Source: Stictocephala bisonia
Lineage: Eukaryota; Arthropoda; Insecta; Hemiptera; Membracidae
Length of the DNA stretch: 64,000 nucleotides
Direction of reading: 5' to 3'
NCBI GenBank assembly: GCA_035578905.1
Contig: JAQJVL010000755.1
Coordinates: 186,001 to 250,000 of the forward strand
In this document: in pieces, positions 25,301 through 37,050 of the stretch
Numbering within the stretch: position 1 is the stretch's first letter
Layout of the letters: the number at the start of each line of letters is the position of its first letter
The notes under the pieces: model-generated
The model's input: only the letters and a program-made list of their open reading frames with translations
The model's database searches: none
Told to the model about the DNA's origin: nothing
Position numbers and translations under genes: made by a program

Positions 25301-27368
25301 ATCAGACGATGGGTGAATGTAACAGTGGTAAGATTGCCTTGTAAGTGTCTTCTGTGAGGAACAAGGAGTGTTGTACAGTGACAGGGTAGTTGTGATAACG
25401 TGAGGAGTGGGTTGGACTATTCACGTGATTATCAGACGATGGGTGAATGTAACAGTGGTAAGATTGCCTTGTAAGTGTCTTCTGTGAGGAACAAGGAGTG
25501 TTGAAGAGTGACAGGGTAGTTGTGATAACGTGAGGAGTGGGTCGGACTATTCACGTGATTATCAGACGATGGGTGATGTAACAGTGGTAAGATTGCCTTG
25601 TAAGTGTCTTCTGTGAAGAACAAGGAGTGTTGTACAGTGACAGGGTAGTTGTGATAACGTGAGGAGTGGGTCGGACTATTCACGTGATTATCAGACGATG
25701 GGTGAATGTAACAGTGGTAAGATTGCCTTGTAAGTGTCTTCTGTGAGGAACAAGGAGTGTTGTACAGTGACAGGGCAGTTGTGATAACGTGAGGAGTGGG
25801 TCGGACTATTCACGTGATTATCAGACGATGGGTGAATGTAACAGTGGTAAGATTGCCTTGTAAGTGTCTTCTGTGAGGAACAAGGAGTGTTGTACAGTGA
25901 CACGGTAGTTGTGATAACGTGAGGAGTGGGTCGGACTATTCACGTGATTATCAGACGATGGGTGAATGTAACAGTGGTAAGATTGCCTTGTAAGTGTCTT
26001 CTGTGAGGAACAAGGAGTGTTGTACAGTGACAGGGTAATTGTGATAACGTGAGGAGTGGGTTGGACTATTCACGTGATTATCAGACGATGGGTGAATGTA
26101 ACAGTGGTAAGATTGCCTTGTAAGTGTCTTCTGTGAGGAACAAGGAGTGTTGTACAGTGAAAGGGTAATTGTGATAACGTGAGGAGTGGGTTGGACTATT
26201 CACGTGATTATCAGACGATGGGTGATGTAACAGTGGTAAGATTGCCTTGTAAGTGTCTTCTGTGAGGAACAAGGAGTGTTGTACAGTGACAGGGTAATTG
26301 TGATAACGTGAGGAGTGGGTTGGACTATTCACGTGATTATCAGACGATGGGTGAATGTAACAGTGGTAAGATTGCCTTGTAAGTGTCTTCTGTGAGGAAC
26401 AAGGAGTGTTGTACAGTGACAGGGTAATTGTGATAACGTGAGGAGTGGGTTGGACTATTCACGTGATTATCAGACGATGGGTGAATGTAACAGTGGTAAG
26501 ATTGCCTTGTAAGTGTCTTCTGTGAGGAACAAGGAGTGTTGTACAGTGACAGGGTAGTTGTGATAACGTGAGGAGTGGGTTGGACTATTCACGTGATTAT
26601 CAGACGATGGGTGAATGTAACAGTGGTAAGATTGCCTTGTAAGTGTCTTCTGTGAGGAACAAGGAGTGTTGTACAGTGGCAGCGTAATTGTGATAACGTA
26701 AGGAGTGGGTCGGACTATTCACGTGATTATCAGACGATGGGTGAATGTAACAGTGGTAAGATTGCCTTGTAAGTGTCTTCTGTGAGGAACAAGGAGTGTT
26801 GTACAGTGACAGGGTATTTGTGATAACGTGAGGAGTGGGTTGGACTATTCACGTGATTATCAGACGATGGGTGAATGTAACAGTGGTAAGATTGCCTTGT
26901 AAGTGTCTTCTGTGAGGAACAAGGAGTGTTGAAGAGTGAAAGGGTAGTTGTGATAACGTGAGGAGTGGGTCGGACTATTCACGTGATTATCAGACGATGG
27001 GTGAATGTAACAGTGGTAAGATTGCCTTGTAAGTGTCTTCTGTGAGGAACAAGGAGTGTTGTACAGTGGCAGCGTAATTGTGATAACGTGAGGAGTGGGT
27101 CGGACTATTCACGTGATTATCAGACGATGGGTGAATGTAACAGTGGTAAGATTGCCTTGTAAGTGTCTTCTGTGAGGAACAAGGAGTGTTGTACAGTGAC
27201 AGGGTAATTGTGATAACGTGAGGAGTGGGTTGGACTATTCACGTGATTATCAGACGATGGGTGATGTAACAGTGGTAAGATTGCCTTGTAAGTGTATTCT
27301 GTGAGGAACAAGGAGTGTTGTACAGTGGCAGCGTAATTGTGATAACGTGAGGAGTGGGTCGGACTATC
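22303..27368. repeat. 130-bp satellite, about 39 copies
   Basis: The period is 130 bp (units start at 22431, 22561, 22691 and so on), with some 129-bp copies that lack one A in GGTGAATGTAAC. Where 129-bp copies follow each other the minus strand shows open frames, for example 24526-25164, purely because 129 is a multiple of three. Each unit contains TTCACGTGATTATCAG (E-box CACGTG), GGTAAGATTGCC and TTGTAAGTGTC. Copies are nearly identical, so the array is recently homogenised. Edges are sharp on both sides. Confidence 0.97.
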
Positions 27369-28003
27369 ATATTTCCAAGATCTACCTTTGTTTGAGAATT
27401 TGATTTCGTAGTCAATTAATGTTATTAATCAGTGATTTTCTTGTTTTGTAAAAGCCAATTAACTTTTTAGTAGTGATATTAAAGATAATTTTGAATGTTT
27501 TAAAAATAAAATGAAGTAGTGCAAAAACTTTAAGTTTCAGTATTAAATCGATTGCTGCTGTACATAGGTTTACATGGGTTGTACATGGGCTGCTTACTTA
27601 TTACATTAAGATAACAAACTGAGATAATTTTCCTCAGTAATAAGTAATCGGTAGTAAATAAACTATAATCCATAAACATTTATTATTATTATTATTATTA
27701 TTACAAAGGATAGCGGACAAACTATGCTACACTACTATTTATAGATGGCAACTGTGACTTCTTACTATTACATAAAAATATAATGGTGTCTGTGTTTTGT
27801 TGATCAATCACGCAAAAACTACTAACCCCATTCAGCTGAAATTTTGCATGGAAATTACTAGGGTCCCTGATTAACACATAGACATATCTTTATTTTGAAA
27901 TTCCACCAGAGCACCGCCCCAGGGGCTCTAAGAAGTATCGATGCAATCCCTATGGCACTACCAGTTTGACAATTGTTTAAAATAGTTTCCACGGTAATTA
28001 TAA
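27369..28003. other. AT-rich flank with (TTA)n and probable old transposon remnant
   Basis: A (TTA)n microsatellite lies at about 27681-27703. From about 27800 the text AACTACTAACCCCATTCAGC followed by GAAATTTTGCATGG resembles a motif that recurs in many insect dispersed elements; the match is from general knowledge and not proven here. No gene is seen. Confidence 0.35.
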
Positions 28004-28267
28004 AAGACAGTAGGTATCACGACGAGGCTGTGCAGTAGACATGTGACGTCACATGGTCGAAATCACCTGATTTGTTTATTCTATTAAATACTGGTAACTT
28101 AATACACCTATTAAATAGAAGAATTCAGCTAAATTTTAATCAAGTTATTTACTACTTATCAGCTGGAATTATAATTAACTAAGGGAATTAGAACAGTATT
28201 TTCGTGTTTATTTTTGTCATTTCGCCCATGTGACGTCATGGGAGATACGTGTGATTTCTACTGTCTT
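28004..28267. mobile_element. MITE-like element with inverted ends and CRE palindromes
   Basis: The two ends are inverted copies: AAGACAGTAGGTATCAC at the left and its imperfect inverse ending CTACTGTCTT at the right, about 264 bp apart. The inverted match continues inward, including CATGTGACGTCACATG at 28040-28055 on the left and CCATGTGACGTCATGG near 28227-28242 on the right, each followed inward by a CGAAAT-type match. The middle is AT-rich and non-coding. This suits a non-autonomous DNA transposon or a fold-back element. No clear target-site duplication was identified. Confidence 0.5.
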
Positions 28268-30832
28268 CTTTTCCAGGTACCGTGTTCTGAAGTAATTACC
28301 GTACCAAACCTAACCTCAACGCACTTTTACATTATACAGATGCCAGTAGGTACATAACTAAACTAGAATCAACTTATTTCATCATGTTTTCTATTACTGA
28401 ACGCAATAAGCACTACATGCTGGTATATGCTAAAACATAATTTCCCACCAGTTATGGATTGACAATGCAGCTGTTCGTAGAACAGATACGATAAAAAATA
28501 ACTCGTGCTGCCAATAATCACCAGGAAACGTTTAATATAACTTATTCATTAACATTACAGAAGAGACGGGTATGCCCTTCATTGCACGTGGCCGTGACTG
28601 GTGGGTCCCGACGTGATGACAGCGTCAAGCAACATCGACTGTGGCTGTTCCTTGTATGGGTGATCCTGTCCTTGCATGCAGCCCTCCAACACAGTCACTG
28701 TTTGTCCCCAGGCTAAGTGTTAGAGAAGGCTCCTTAGCCCTAACTACACCTAGTAAATTAAGAAATATGATAATGTTAACTTTAAATAAATAGCTACGGG
28801 TGTATTATAATAAGTCAAAGCGTCAAATAAGTAGTAATAAATATAAAAGTCAAATAATATCGACTGCCTGATGACGGTTTATCAAAAACTTTTAGGCTTT
28901 GTAACCTGAACCTGGGCAAACATATTCTTTATAAACCCAAGATGCGCACTAAAAAGAGTTAAAAATATCTTCTCCCTAAGATATTAATTAAGTAAGAGAG
29001 TAAATAACTAATACTGGCCTATTAGGAACTTTATTACAATTCACCATGTGAGTTGTATAGCTCAGGATGGTGCAACTTGGCATAGAGGAAGTAAGTGTGG
29101 TGGATATTGACGAAAAACTAAATTACATTATTAGAAGGGTTGGCATGCACCTCTTCTAGTAATTTATTCTTTTTGCAGTCAGTCTAGCAATGAATGTTAT
29201 ATTCATGGTTTTAAAGAAAGCTTGGCCCACGTGTTTCAACAATGGTGTGAGTTGTGTACGTGAACCATAACACGTGTGATACATATGAAATAGAAAAAAA
29301 TTAAGAGAGTATAGTAAACCCACATATTGTTATTGCTTAGCCACACTAAAAAAATAGTTTAATAATAAAATACTCGAGGTAATAAATTAATAAATATACA
29401 GCAGGATCTTAAAGAATATCAGGATATATTAAGGTTTTATCATTTATTAAATTACAAAGTTATTTCAATCATAACTATATATTATTAGTACATTGCAAGT
29501 TTTTCATAATTATAAAAAATATGTAATAATAATGTTGATACATTATTGTATCTAATTTGAAATGTAGAGTTAGTCCTAAAAGTTTTATTTTTATCAGAAT
29601 CTGAGTCAATCAATTGTTCACATTCTACAATGTTCACTTTTTGTTGTTCTTTAATGAATGACGAATTAATGTACTAGTAAATAACGTAGTACCTAATACA
29701 TTTATTATATTAGTTTTAAAATATAACTTACAAGCAGTTAAGTACTGTAGTACGCTTTACAAGAGGTGTTTCTATAAAAATGGAAATGGGGGGGGGCAAG
29801 CTGCCGGCACTCTGCCAAAAGAAGATATATAGCCCTTATCAGCCCACGCGATGGGTGGGACCCATTTTTTATCGCCATCACTGTTTAGTTTATCTTAAAC
29901 ATCTCTTGAGTTTATTAAGGAAAACAGATTAATCTGGAAGACTTAAATATACTTACACGTCATGAATCATTTAAAATACACTTTATCCGGCTAAAATATG
30001 AGGATTGTTATTCATATTCTGAAATATTTATTTAATCCCTAGATCTGCATTGCTCATTCAGACTTGAATATCTGACATAAATTAACTATAAACTTAAGTT
30101 AAAATGTGTGAATCAGGCAATATGGATTATATAAGTGTAAAAATAAGTCATGTTATCAATAATATATAAACTGACTTTAATAATTTTACATGTAGTCAAA
30201 AATAGCATTTAAATTATAAAAATTACCAACAAAATTTTAATATATGTGTCAACAATAGGTCTGCTACTAATAGCTAGTTTTACTTGCTAAAGTACTCTTC
30301 AAATCAATGTTACTAAAATTTAATTTAAAAAATTATAATTGTAAAAGTTAGTTATGTGATATATATTCAATAAGAACTACGCTAAACTCGTTATATATAA
30401 TTTTAAATACAAATTCTACAATATATTAGTTAACCAATGGCTCTAACCTCAATTTGTAAAAAAATTTAAAAAAATTAAATGTATAAACCAATTTCATAGT
30501 GTCTTTTAAAAGATTACAGAAAGAACGTCCAAATGTCAAATTCAGAGAACAGTGAAACAGTGGCATTCAAAATGACACTTACATAATACCCAAATATATA
30601 TACCTGTTAAATGAATCTAAAAAACATTGCCCTGCAGTATTAAAATCATTTTTTTAGCCTGAATACTCAACACTTAACCAGAAGCTAAATGTTAAAAAAG
30701 TAAGAGATATTACAAACTTCTGTAGAATTACTTTAAAACGTCGAAATGTCCACGAAACTGGAAATAACAAAACATCTGCTACCGACAAACCATATATTTT
30801 AATGGAAACATTATTAATCTTTCCATTAAACC
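28268..30832. other. Mostly AT-rich; GC-richer patches, no gene seen
   Basis: GC-richer patches at about 28560-28745 and 29780-29880 stand out. The first has a short open plus-strand stretch without a start or domain and may be a retroelement tail. The second holds a run of nine G. The rest is AT-rich without supportable exons. Confidence 0.4.
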
Positions 30833-31143
30833 CACCCACCCTTCTTTTTACGCCGCATTACACCGCAATTACACGTACAATTGTACTGACCCACCCACCC
30901 ACCCACCCACACACGTACAGTTTTATTTACCCAACCGCCCACCCACACACGTACAGTGTTATTTACCCACCCGCCCACCCACACACGTACAGTGTTATTG
31001 ACCCATCCGCCCACCCACACACGTACAGTGTTATTGACCCACACGCCCACCCATACACGTACAGTGTCATTTACCGACCCGCCCACTCACACACGTACAG
31101 TGTTATTGACCCACCCACCCACCCATACACGTACAATGGTATC
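30833..31143 (-). repeat. 36-bp minisatellite, C-rich arm (inverted orientation)
   Basis: About seven to eight copies of a 36-bp unit with CCCACCCACACACGTACA on the plus strand. It is the reverse complement of the unit that fills 31150-31906. The 36-bp length keeps several frames open on both strands, which explains the open frames here; their products are low-complexity and not credible. Confidence 0.9.
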
Positions 31144-31149
31144 ACTACG

Positions 31150-31906
31150 ATTGTACTTGTATGGGTGGTCCAGTGGGTCGATACCACTGTTCGTGTATGG
31201 GCTGGTATCGACCGTGTATTTAATACCGTTGTACGAGTTTGGGTGGGTGGGTGGGTTAATATCATTGATCGTGTATGGGTGGACGGGTGGGTTAATACCA
31301 TTGTCCGTGTATGGGTGGGTGGGTGGGTCCCTACATTTGTACGTGTATGGGTGGGCGGGTGGGTTAATACCATTGTCGTGTATGGGTGGGCGGGTGGGTC
31401 CCTACATTTGTACGTGTATGGGTGGGCGTGTGGGTTAATACCATTGTCGTGTATGGGTGGGAAGGTGGGTCCCTACATTTGTACGTGTAGGGGTGGGTGG
31501 ATGTGTTAATACCATTATTCGAGAATGGGTGGCGAGTGGGTCCCTACATTTGTACGTGTATGGGTGGGCGGGTGGGTAAAACCAATGTAAATACCAATGT
31601 ACGTGTATGGGTGGACGGGTGGGTCAATACCACTGTACGTGTATGGGTGGGTGGGTGGTTCAATACTATTGTACGTGTATGGGTGGTCGGGTAGGTCAAT
31701 ACTACTGTATGTGTATGGGTGGGCGGGTGAATCAATACTACTGTATGTGTATGTGTGGACGGGTGGGTCAATACTACTGTACGTGTATGGGTGGGCTGGT
31801 GGATCAGTACCAATGTACGTATATGGGTGGACGGGTGGGTCAATACCACTGTACGTGTATGGGTGGGTGGGTGGGTCAATACTATTGTACGTGTATGGGT
31901 ATCATC
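31150..31906 (+). repeat. 36-bp minisatellite, G-rich arm
   Basis: About 20 copies of TGTACGTGTATGGGTGGG plus linker, in the opposite orientation to the arm at 30833-31143. At 31300-31500 the array uses longer compound units of about 70 bp (TCCCTACATTTGTACG alternating with TTAATACCATTGTCGTG). GGGTGGGTGGGTGGG occurs at 31241-31255 and again near 31314 and 31859. Confidence 0.92.
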
Positions 31907-32852
31907 ACTTAGGAAAATATCAGTGAATCATTTGTAATGTAAAGTCAAAAGTACTATTATTCAATTAAATGTCAAAGTACCATTGAGCCATCCTACATCT
32001 ATAAATATAAAAACAGGTAAGTTTCTGCATATTATCTTTGTGTTAGTGAACAGTTACATATAGCAGTGAGGTACAAACAAATTTGTTATTTTCATAAAAT
32101 CAGAAATGTTGTATAGTTAAATTACTATTATAAGACAAACCTGTTTTATACATACCTAACAGTATACTCAGTATTATTTACAGCCCATCATGACAATATT
32201 CATACTTAAACGGTAAATAAGCTTCCCTAAACTACTTTAATTTTCTTCTCTATAAAGTGAAAAGGTTTTTACAATATTTGCCTTGTAAAATGTTATAAAA
32301 TATTATTTACACCTAGTTGGTTAGGACACTGTTGAAACGGTTTTATTCAAGATAATAAATAATACATAATTATTTTGTAGCTTGAATTTATATTGCATAA
32401 TACAAAATAATATACAATTTTGTAATTTACAACTAAAATGTACATAAGTTAGAGCGTAAGAATTACTGACATTTTTAAATGTTGGCATGACATACTTTTC
32501 CATGCCAACTTAATTAATACCTTAGGTCGCACAGATAAATCTGAATAAAGTTCACAAACTCTTAAGTTTAAGAATATTTTCTTAGTTTTAGAGTGTTGCT
32601 TGGATGTTAATAGACCCTTATATACTATGGCTTCTGTTTTGTGATAGTGATAAATGTGAATCTAATAACTGCACAATAATTACGATATTTCACCTTTAAT
32701 CTACTGTTGAGTGTTATTAAATTACTATTTCGCAGACACACTTGTCTCCTGGATATAGGAAAGAAAGTTTTTTGTATATTAATATACTAAAAAAAGAATA
32801 TTAATGTATTTTCTTAGTAACACGTTGAACATGATCTAAGAGACATAAAAGA
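31907..32852. other. AT-rich intergenic sequence, no gene seen
   Basis: No supportable exon, RNA gene or mobile element was recognised. Confidence 0.5.
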
Positions 32853-33480
32853 GCCCTGGAGAGGAAGACTGAGACAGTGAAGAAGAACGAACAACAGTTT
32901 AAGTTCGTAATTTAATGTAGCATAATCAAGCCCTTTAGATGTGTTTGGGAAGCTCTAAAAGTATATTTTTATACTTAACAATACGATGGAAATAAATAAA
33001 TCTGATAATAACGGTTATTCAAAACTAAATAATAACTTTTATTACATTTTAACAGCTTTTAGAATGAAATAATGATGTTAAAACTGTATAATTGAGTAGG
33101 TTATAGAGATTTCACAGTTTTCGCAGCCTTTCTTCTCTTTCAGAGTTAAGAGAAGTAAACGGGGTGTTGAAAGGAAAACTCAAACGGAGAAGGAGCATCA
33201 ACTATAATAATTTGAGTTAGTAATTTGAGTCAACATAATCAAGTCCTGTAAACTTCTTTAAAAAGCCCTCAAAGTATTTTTTTTTTTTTTTATACGGAAC
33301 AATCCGATGGAAAGAAAGACATCTGAAAATAAGAGCTGTTCTAAAAAAATAATGACTTTTATTACAAATTAGCAGCTGTTGGAATGAAATAATGATGTTA
33401 ATTCTGCATTATTGAGTAGGTTATAGATTATTCTTTTCTTTTCTTTCACAGCCTTTCTTTTCTTTAATTTACCACTTTTA
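32853..33480. repeat. About 305-bp diverged repeat, copies 1 and 2
   Basis: Two adjacent diverged copies. Shared landmarks in order: GGAAGACTGAGACAG-like start (32858; 33164 more decayed), AGCCCT / AGTCCTGTAAA, CGATGGAAA, TTTTATTACA, CAGCTTTTAGAATGAAATAA / CAGCTGTTGGAATGAAATAA, and TTGAGTAGGTTATAGA. Copies 3 and 4 lie at 34110-34465. Nature unknown; probably an old interspersed or satellite family. Confidence 0.7.
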
Positions 33481-33510
33481 TAAATCCTACAAAGTAAATC
33501 CTTTGTGTTA

Positions 33511-33516
33511 TTTATT
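33511..33516 (-). terminator. Candidate polyadenylation signal AATAAA
   Basis: AATAAA on the minus strand, about 47 bases after the TAA that ends the candidate exon at 33563-33744. The short distance is what a terminal exon would show, but the hexamer is common here by chance. Confidence 0.25.
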
Positions 33517-33562
33517 TTCATTATAAATTAATAGTGCAAATTGTATAAAAGTGTACAACATT

Positions 33563-33744
33563 TTAACCGTAGAAATGGCTATTGTTAGTTCTCCAGCTAG
33601 TCTTAAATGCTTCTTCTATTTCTGTTAATGGTTGTAATGTGGCTGATGGGTACAACAAGTACAAGAAGTTCTGTACCTCTCCGTTGCAGCTCCTGAACTT
33701 GCCAACAGAAAAGTATCTCTTCAACATGCAGCCCCTCCATGGAA
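33563..33744 (-). CDS. Candidate terminal exon of an unknown minus-strand gene
   Basis: The minus strand shows a good acceptor, TTGGGTTGTCTTCTAG (AG at 33746-33745), then about 60 open codons (PWRGCMLKRYFSVGKF... ending TNNSHFYG) and a TAA at 33563-33565, with AATAAA about 47 bases further on. Base composition is more balanced than in the flanks and the peptide is not low-complexity. The exon would begin in phase 1. I found no matching upstream exon, and I recognise no family. It could instead be a fragment of a retroelement or chance. It sits between copies of the roughly 305-bp repeat. Confidence 0.28.
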
Positions 33745-34109
33745 CTAGAAGACAACCCAATCCAATAGAATCAAATAGAAATACCTTCTCCAAATGAAAG
33801 CATAAATAGAAATAAGAAATATTAATTCCACATTAAAAAATACAATAATTATAAATATATAACTAGGAATTTCTAACCATCAAGTCAGGTATGGATGGCT
33901 AGCACAACGAAAATTAAACTTGATCTTCCATTGAACAGTCTATACTAACATGAGAACTAGGCGGTTCACTGAAGTCATAGTCCTGGATGTACTTGAAGAT
34001 GGTGAATACTATTGTAAAAATATAGAATACTATTGTAAAAATATAGAAATATTTACAAAATCATAATAAGATAATCAACAACCTGAATAACGGTAAAAAT
34101 GAGTTCAGG

Positions 34110-34465
34110 TAAATAACTGGTCCTTGGAAAGGAACACTGAGACAGAGGAGGAACGTTAATTATAAACGTTTAAGACATAATCTAATGTAATAAAATAAAG
34201 CCCTGTAAATTTATTTGGAGAGCACTTAAAGTACTGTTTTAAACGTAATAATATGACGAAAAAATTATTGGATAAATAGAAGCTGACCAAAACTAATTAA
34301 TGGCTTTCATTATATATTAACAGCTGTTGGAATGAAATAATAATGTAAACATTCTTGAGGAGGTCATAGAGCTTCCATGACTTCCACGCCCTTTCTTCTC
34401 TTTCAGAGTTAAGAAAGGTCAAAGGTCCTTGGGATGGAAGACTGAGACAGAGAAGGAGCGTCATT
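34110..34465. repeat. About 305-bp diverged repeat, copy 3 and part of copy 4
   Basis: It starts TCCTTGGAAAGGAACACTGAGACAG, shortened here to its landmarks, and shows CAGCTGTTGGAATGAAATAA at about 34321 and TTCTTCTCTTTCAGAGTTAAG at about 34394, as in copy 1. A fourth start (CTTGGGATGGAAGACTGAGA) lies at about 34422 and is cut off. Confidence 0.7.
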
Positions 34466-35907
34466 ATCCTTACGTAACATCCCCAAATCCTAAGCTTTGC
34501 AAAGTCGTTGATAATTCCTTATGTCGTTTTGACCAGTGGTGTGATCTATACTTATAAATATAATATACGAGATAACTGCCTGTATATCTATCTGTTTGTC
34601 CTTTATGATTTACTATACAATTCGTTGGATTGAGATGAAACTTTGAGTTATGCATTTTTCCTAAAGGAAGCCACCATTATTTGTAAAACTCCACCCCATT
34701 TACCTTTACATGAAAAACTACAATCTAATGTAGATATTTTATTTAGTTTATTAACTATCAAATTTTAATAAAAACAAAATTCAATTAAATATTTAAAATA
34801 TGTTGTGATAACAATGATGAGTGTTTAAATTGTTAGCTAAATAAGTGCTGTGAGTGAGAGGCTGTTAGTAAATTTAAATACTATGATTTTACTAACTATA
34901 GTATACCTACTAATATTCGTTGCAAAAGTCTCAGACGGAGCCCCAACACCAAGGTTTGGTGGGCGCAGCGAGTGAATCTTACTTCTCACCGGCGTTACCG
35001 ACACTGAAATTCAAGGTGTCAAAGCATAGATAGTGATGGGGTTGAGACGTGAAGCGTGCAAGTGTATCGTGTAGTATGAAATAAATTCAAATGCGTCATC
35101 ATATTTTAGTTCATAATGTAACACTTCTATAATTTAACAAAACTATACATTAAGCTTCTCTTGCTGGAATTATTTATACGTTAAACTTTTTTAAAATCTA
35201 TTACTTGAAATGTATAATTGAAAGTCTACATACTTTATCGTCACTCCGTACTGCATATGATGGTTTGAAGCTAACGTACAGTATATATCTGGGATCAAAA
35301 TAACATTATACATGGTTTTGACATATTTTAGTTTCAATAGTTATATGTCTATTGCATAAAACTATTCATTGCAATAAATACAATAGTATGAGTTTTTCTT
35401 GCAAGATACCAAAAAAGTTTGAAAAACTCCCAAATAAAACATGCAAGCCACAAATTATATACGGTAAAAATTACTTTTGTCTTGTGTTAAAATAATAGAA
35501 AAATTCACCCGTCTATGAGAAGTCCGATATTCGCAATTATTCAACCTACCTTTCCATTTAATAAAGCATCAACTAGTCCCCTCACCCTCCCAAGTGGGCT
35601 TCCATTATCTATGTAATCTATTGTTTGAATTTTAAGCTGCATAATCACAATAGTCCTACTAATCATTTGTCCTGCTTCACTTATATTCATAAAATTTACA
35701 TATTCAAAAATCGATTACTTATGAGAGGACTGAATTCCTCCTATGAATTTGATAAAGTTTGATAAGAAAAATATGTGTTCTAGTCCTTGAGCATATATAA
35801 AGTTGGTTTAAAAAAACAACCATGACCTCATTTTTTTTTTTATACTACTTACTGCAGTAAAGTATATGCTTCATCACCTCAAACTGTAGACAAACACAAA
35901 CATGATT
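34466..35907. other. Intergenic sequence with probable transposon remnant, no gene seen
   Basis: From about 34550 a stretch reading CTGTATATCTATCTGTTTG then GTTGGATTGAGATGAAACTT resembles dispersed insect repeats of the same style as that near 27800. A GC-rich patch with GGTGGGCGCAGCGAG lies at about 34930-35080. They may belong to one degenerate element, but I cannot draw its ends. Confidence 0.3.
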
Positions 35908-37050
35908 CTTGGACATGCAAGGTTATCGATCGTAAGGTCACACACGAGTCCCTTATTACACTGAGTGAGTTTTTGACATCAAATAACATCTATCGCCAGG
36001 CCACACACGAGTCCCTTATTACACTGAGTGAGTTTTTGACATCAAATAACATCGATCGCCAGGCCACACACGAGTTCCTTATTACATTAAGTGTGTCTTG
36101 GCATGTAATGACATCGATCGCCAGACCACACACGAGTTCCTTATTACACTAAGTGTGTCTTGGCATGTAATAACATCGATCGCCAGGCCACACACGAGTT
36201 CCTTATTACACTAAGTGTGTCTTGGCATGTAATGACATCGATCGCCAGGTCACACAGAAGTTCCTTATTACACTAAGTGTGTCTTGGCATGTAATGACAT
36301 CGATCGCCAGGTCACACAGAAGTTCCTTATTACACTAAGTGTGTCTTGGCATGTAATAACATCGATCGCCAGGCCACACACGAGTTCTTTATTACACTAA
36401 GTGTGTCTTGGCATGTAATGACATCGATCGCCAGACCACACACGAGTTCCTTATTACACTAAGTGTGTCTTGGCATGTAATAACATCGATCGCCAGGTCA
36501 CACAGAAGTTCCTTATTACACTAAGTGTGTCTTGGCATGTAATGACATCGATCGCCAGGCCACACACGAGTTCCTTATTACACTAAGTGTGTCTTGGCAT
36601 GTAATGACATCGATCGCCAGACCACACACGAGTTCCTTATTACACTAAGTGTGTCTTGGCATGTAATAACATCGATCGCCAGGCCACACACGAGTTCCTT
36701 ATTACACTAAGTGTGTCTTGGCATGTAATGACATCGATCGCCAGGCCACACACGAGTTCCTTATTACACTAAGTGTGTCTTGGCATGTAATAACATCGAT
36801 CGCTAGGCCATACATGAGTTCCTTATTACACTAGTGTGTCTTGGCATGTAATGACATCGATCGCCAGTTGCAAGGATGTCGATCGTAAGGTCACACACGA
36901 GTCTCTTATTACACTAAGTGAGTCTTTGACATGCAATGACATCGATCGCCAGACCACACACCAGTTCCTTATTACACTGAGTGAGTCTATTACAAGCAAG
37001 GACATCGATCACCAGGCCACACACGAGTTCCGCGTTATACTGAGTACCAC
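35908..37050. repeat. 62-bp minisatellite, about 18 copies
   Basis: The period is 62 bp (CGCCAG at 36119 and 36181). Each unit carries ATCGATCGCCAGG, CACACACGAGTTCC and TTATTACACTAAGTG. The outer units are more diverged than the inner ones, the usual pattern for an array homogenised by unequal exchange. Short open frames inside it are artefacts. Confidence 0.95.

Noticed and set aside
28560..28745. GC-rich plus-strand stretch with a short open reading (VCPSLHVAVTGG...)
   Set aside because: No start, domain or splice context; perhaps a retroelement tail, not supportable as a gene.
30802..31509. Several overlapping frames on both strands across the 36-bp arrays
   Set aside because: A 36-bp unit without stops keeps up to several frames open at once; products are low-complexity.
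30833..31906. Telomeric repeat tract suggested by GGGT runs
   Set aside because: The unit is a 36-bp minisatellite with a fixed linker, not a short telomere repeat such as TTAGG, and it changes strand in the middle.
36119..37050. Possible CRISPR array (regular 62-bp spacing)
   Set aside because: Whole units repeat with no unique spacers, no cas genes and eukaryotic surroundings; it is a minisatellite. The same holds for the other arrays.
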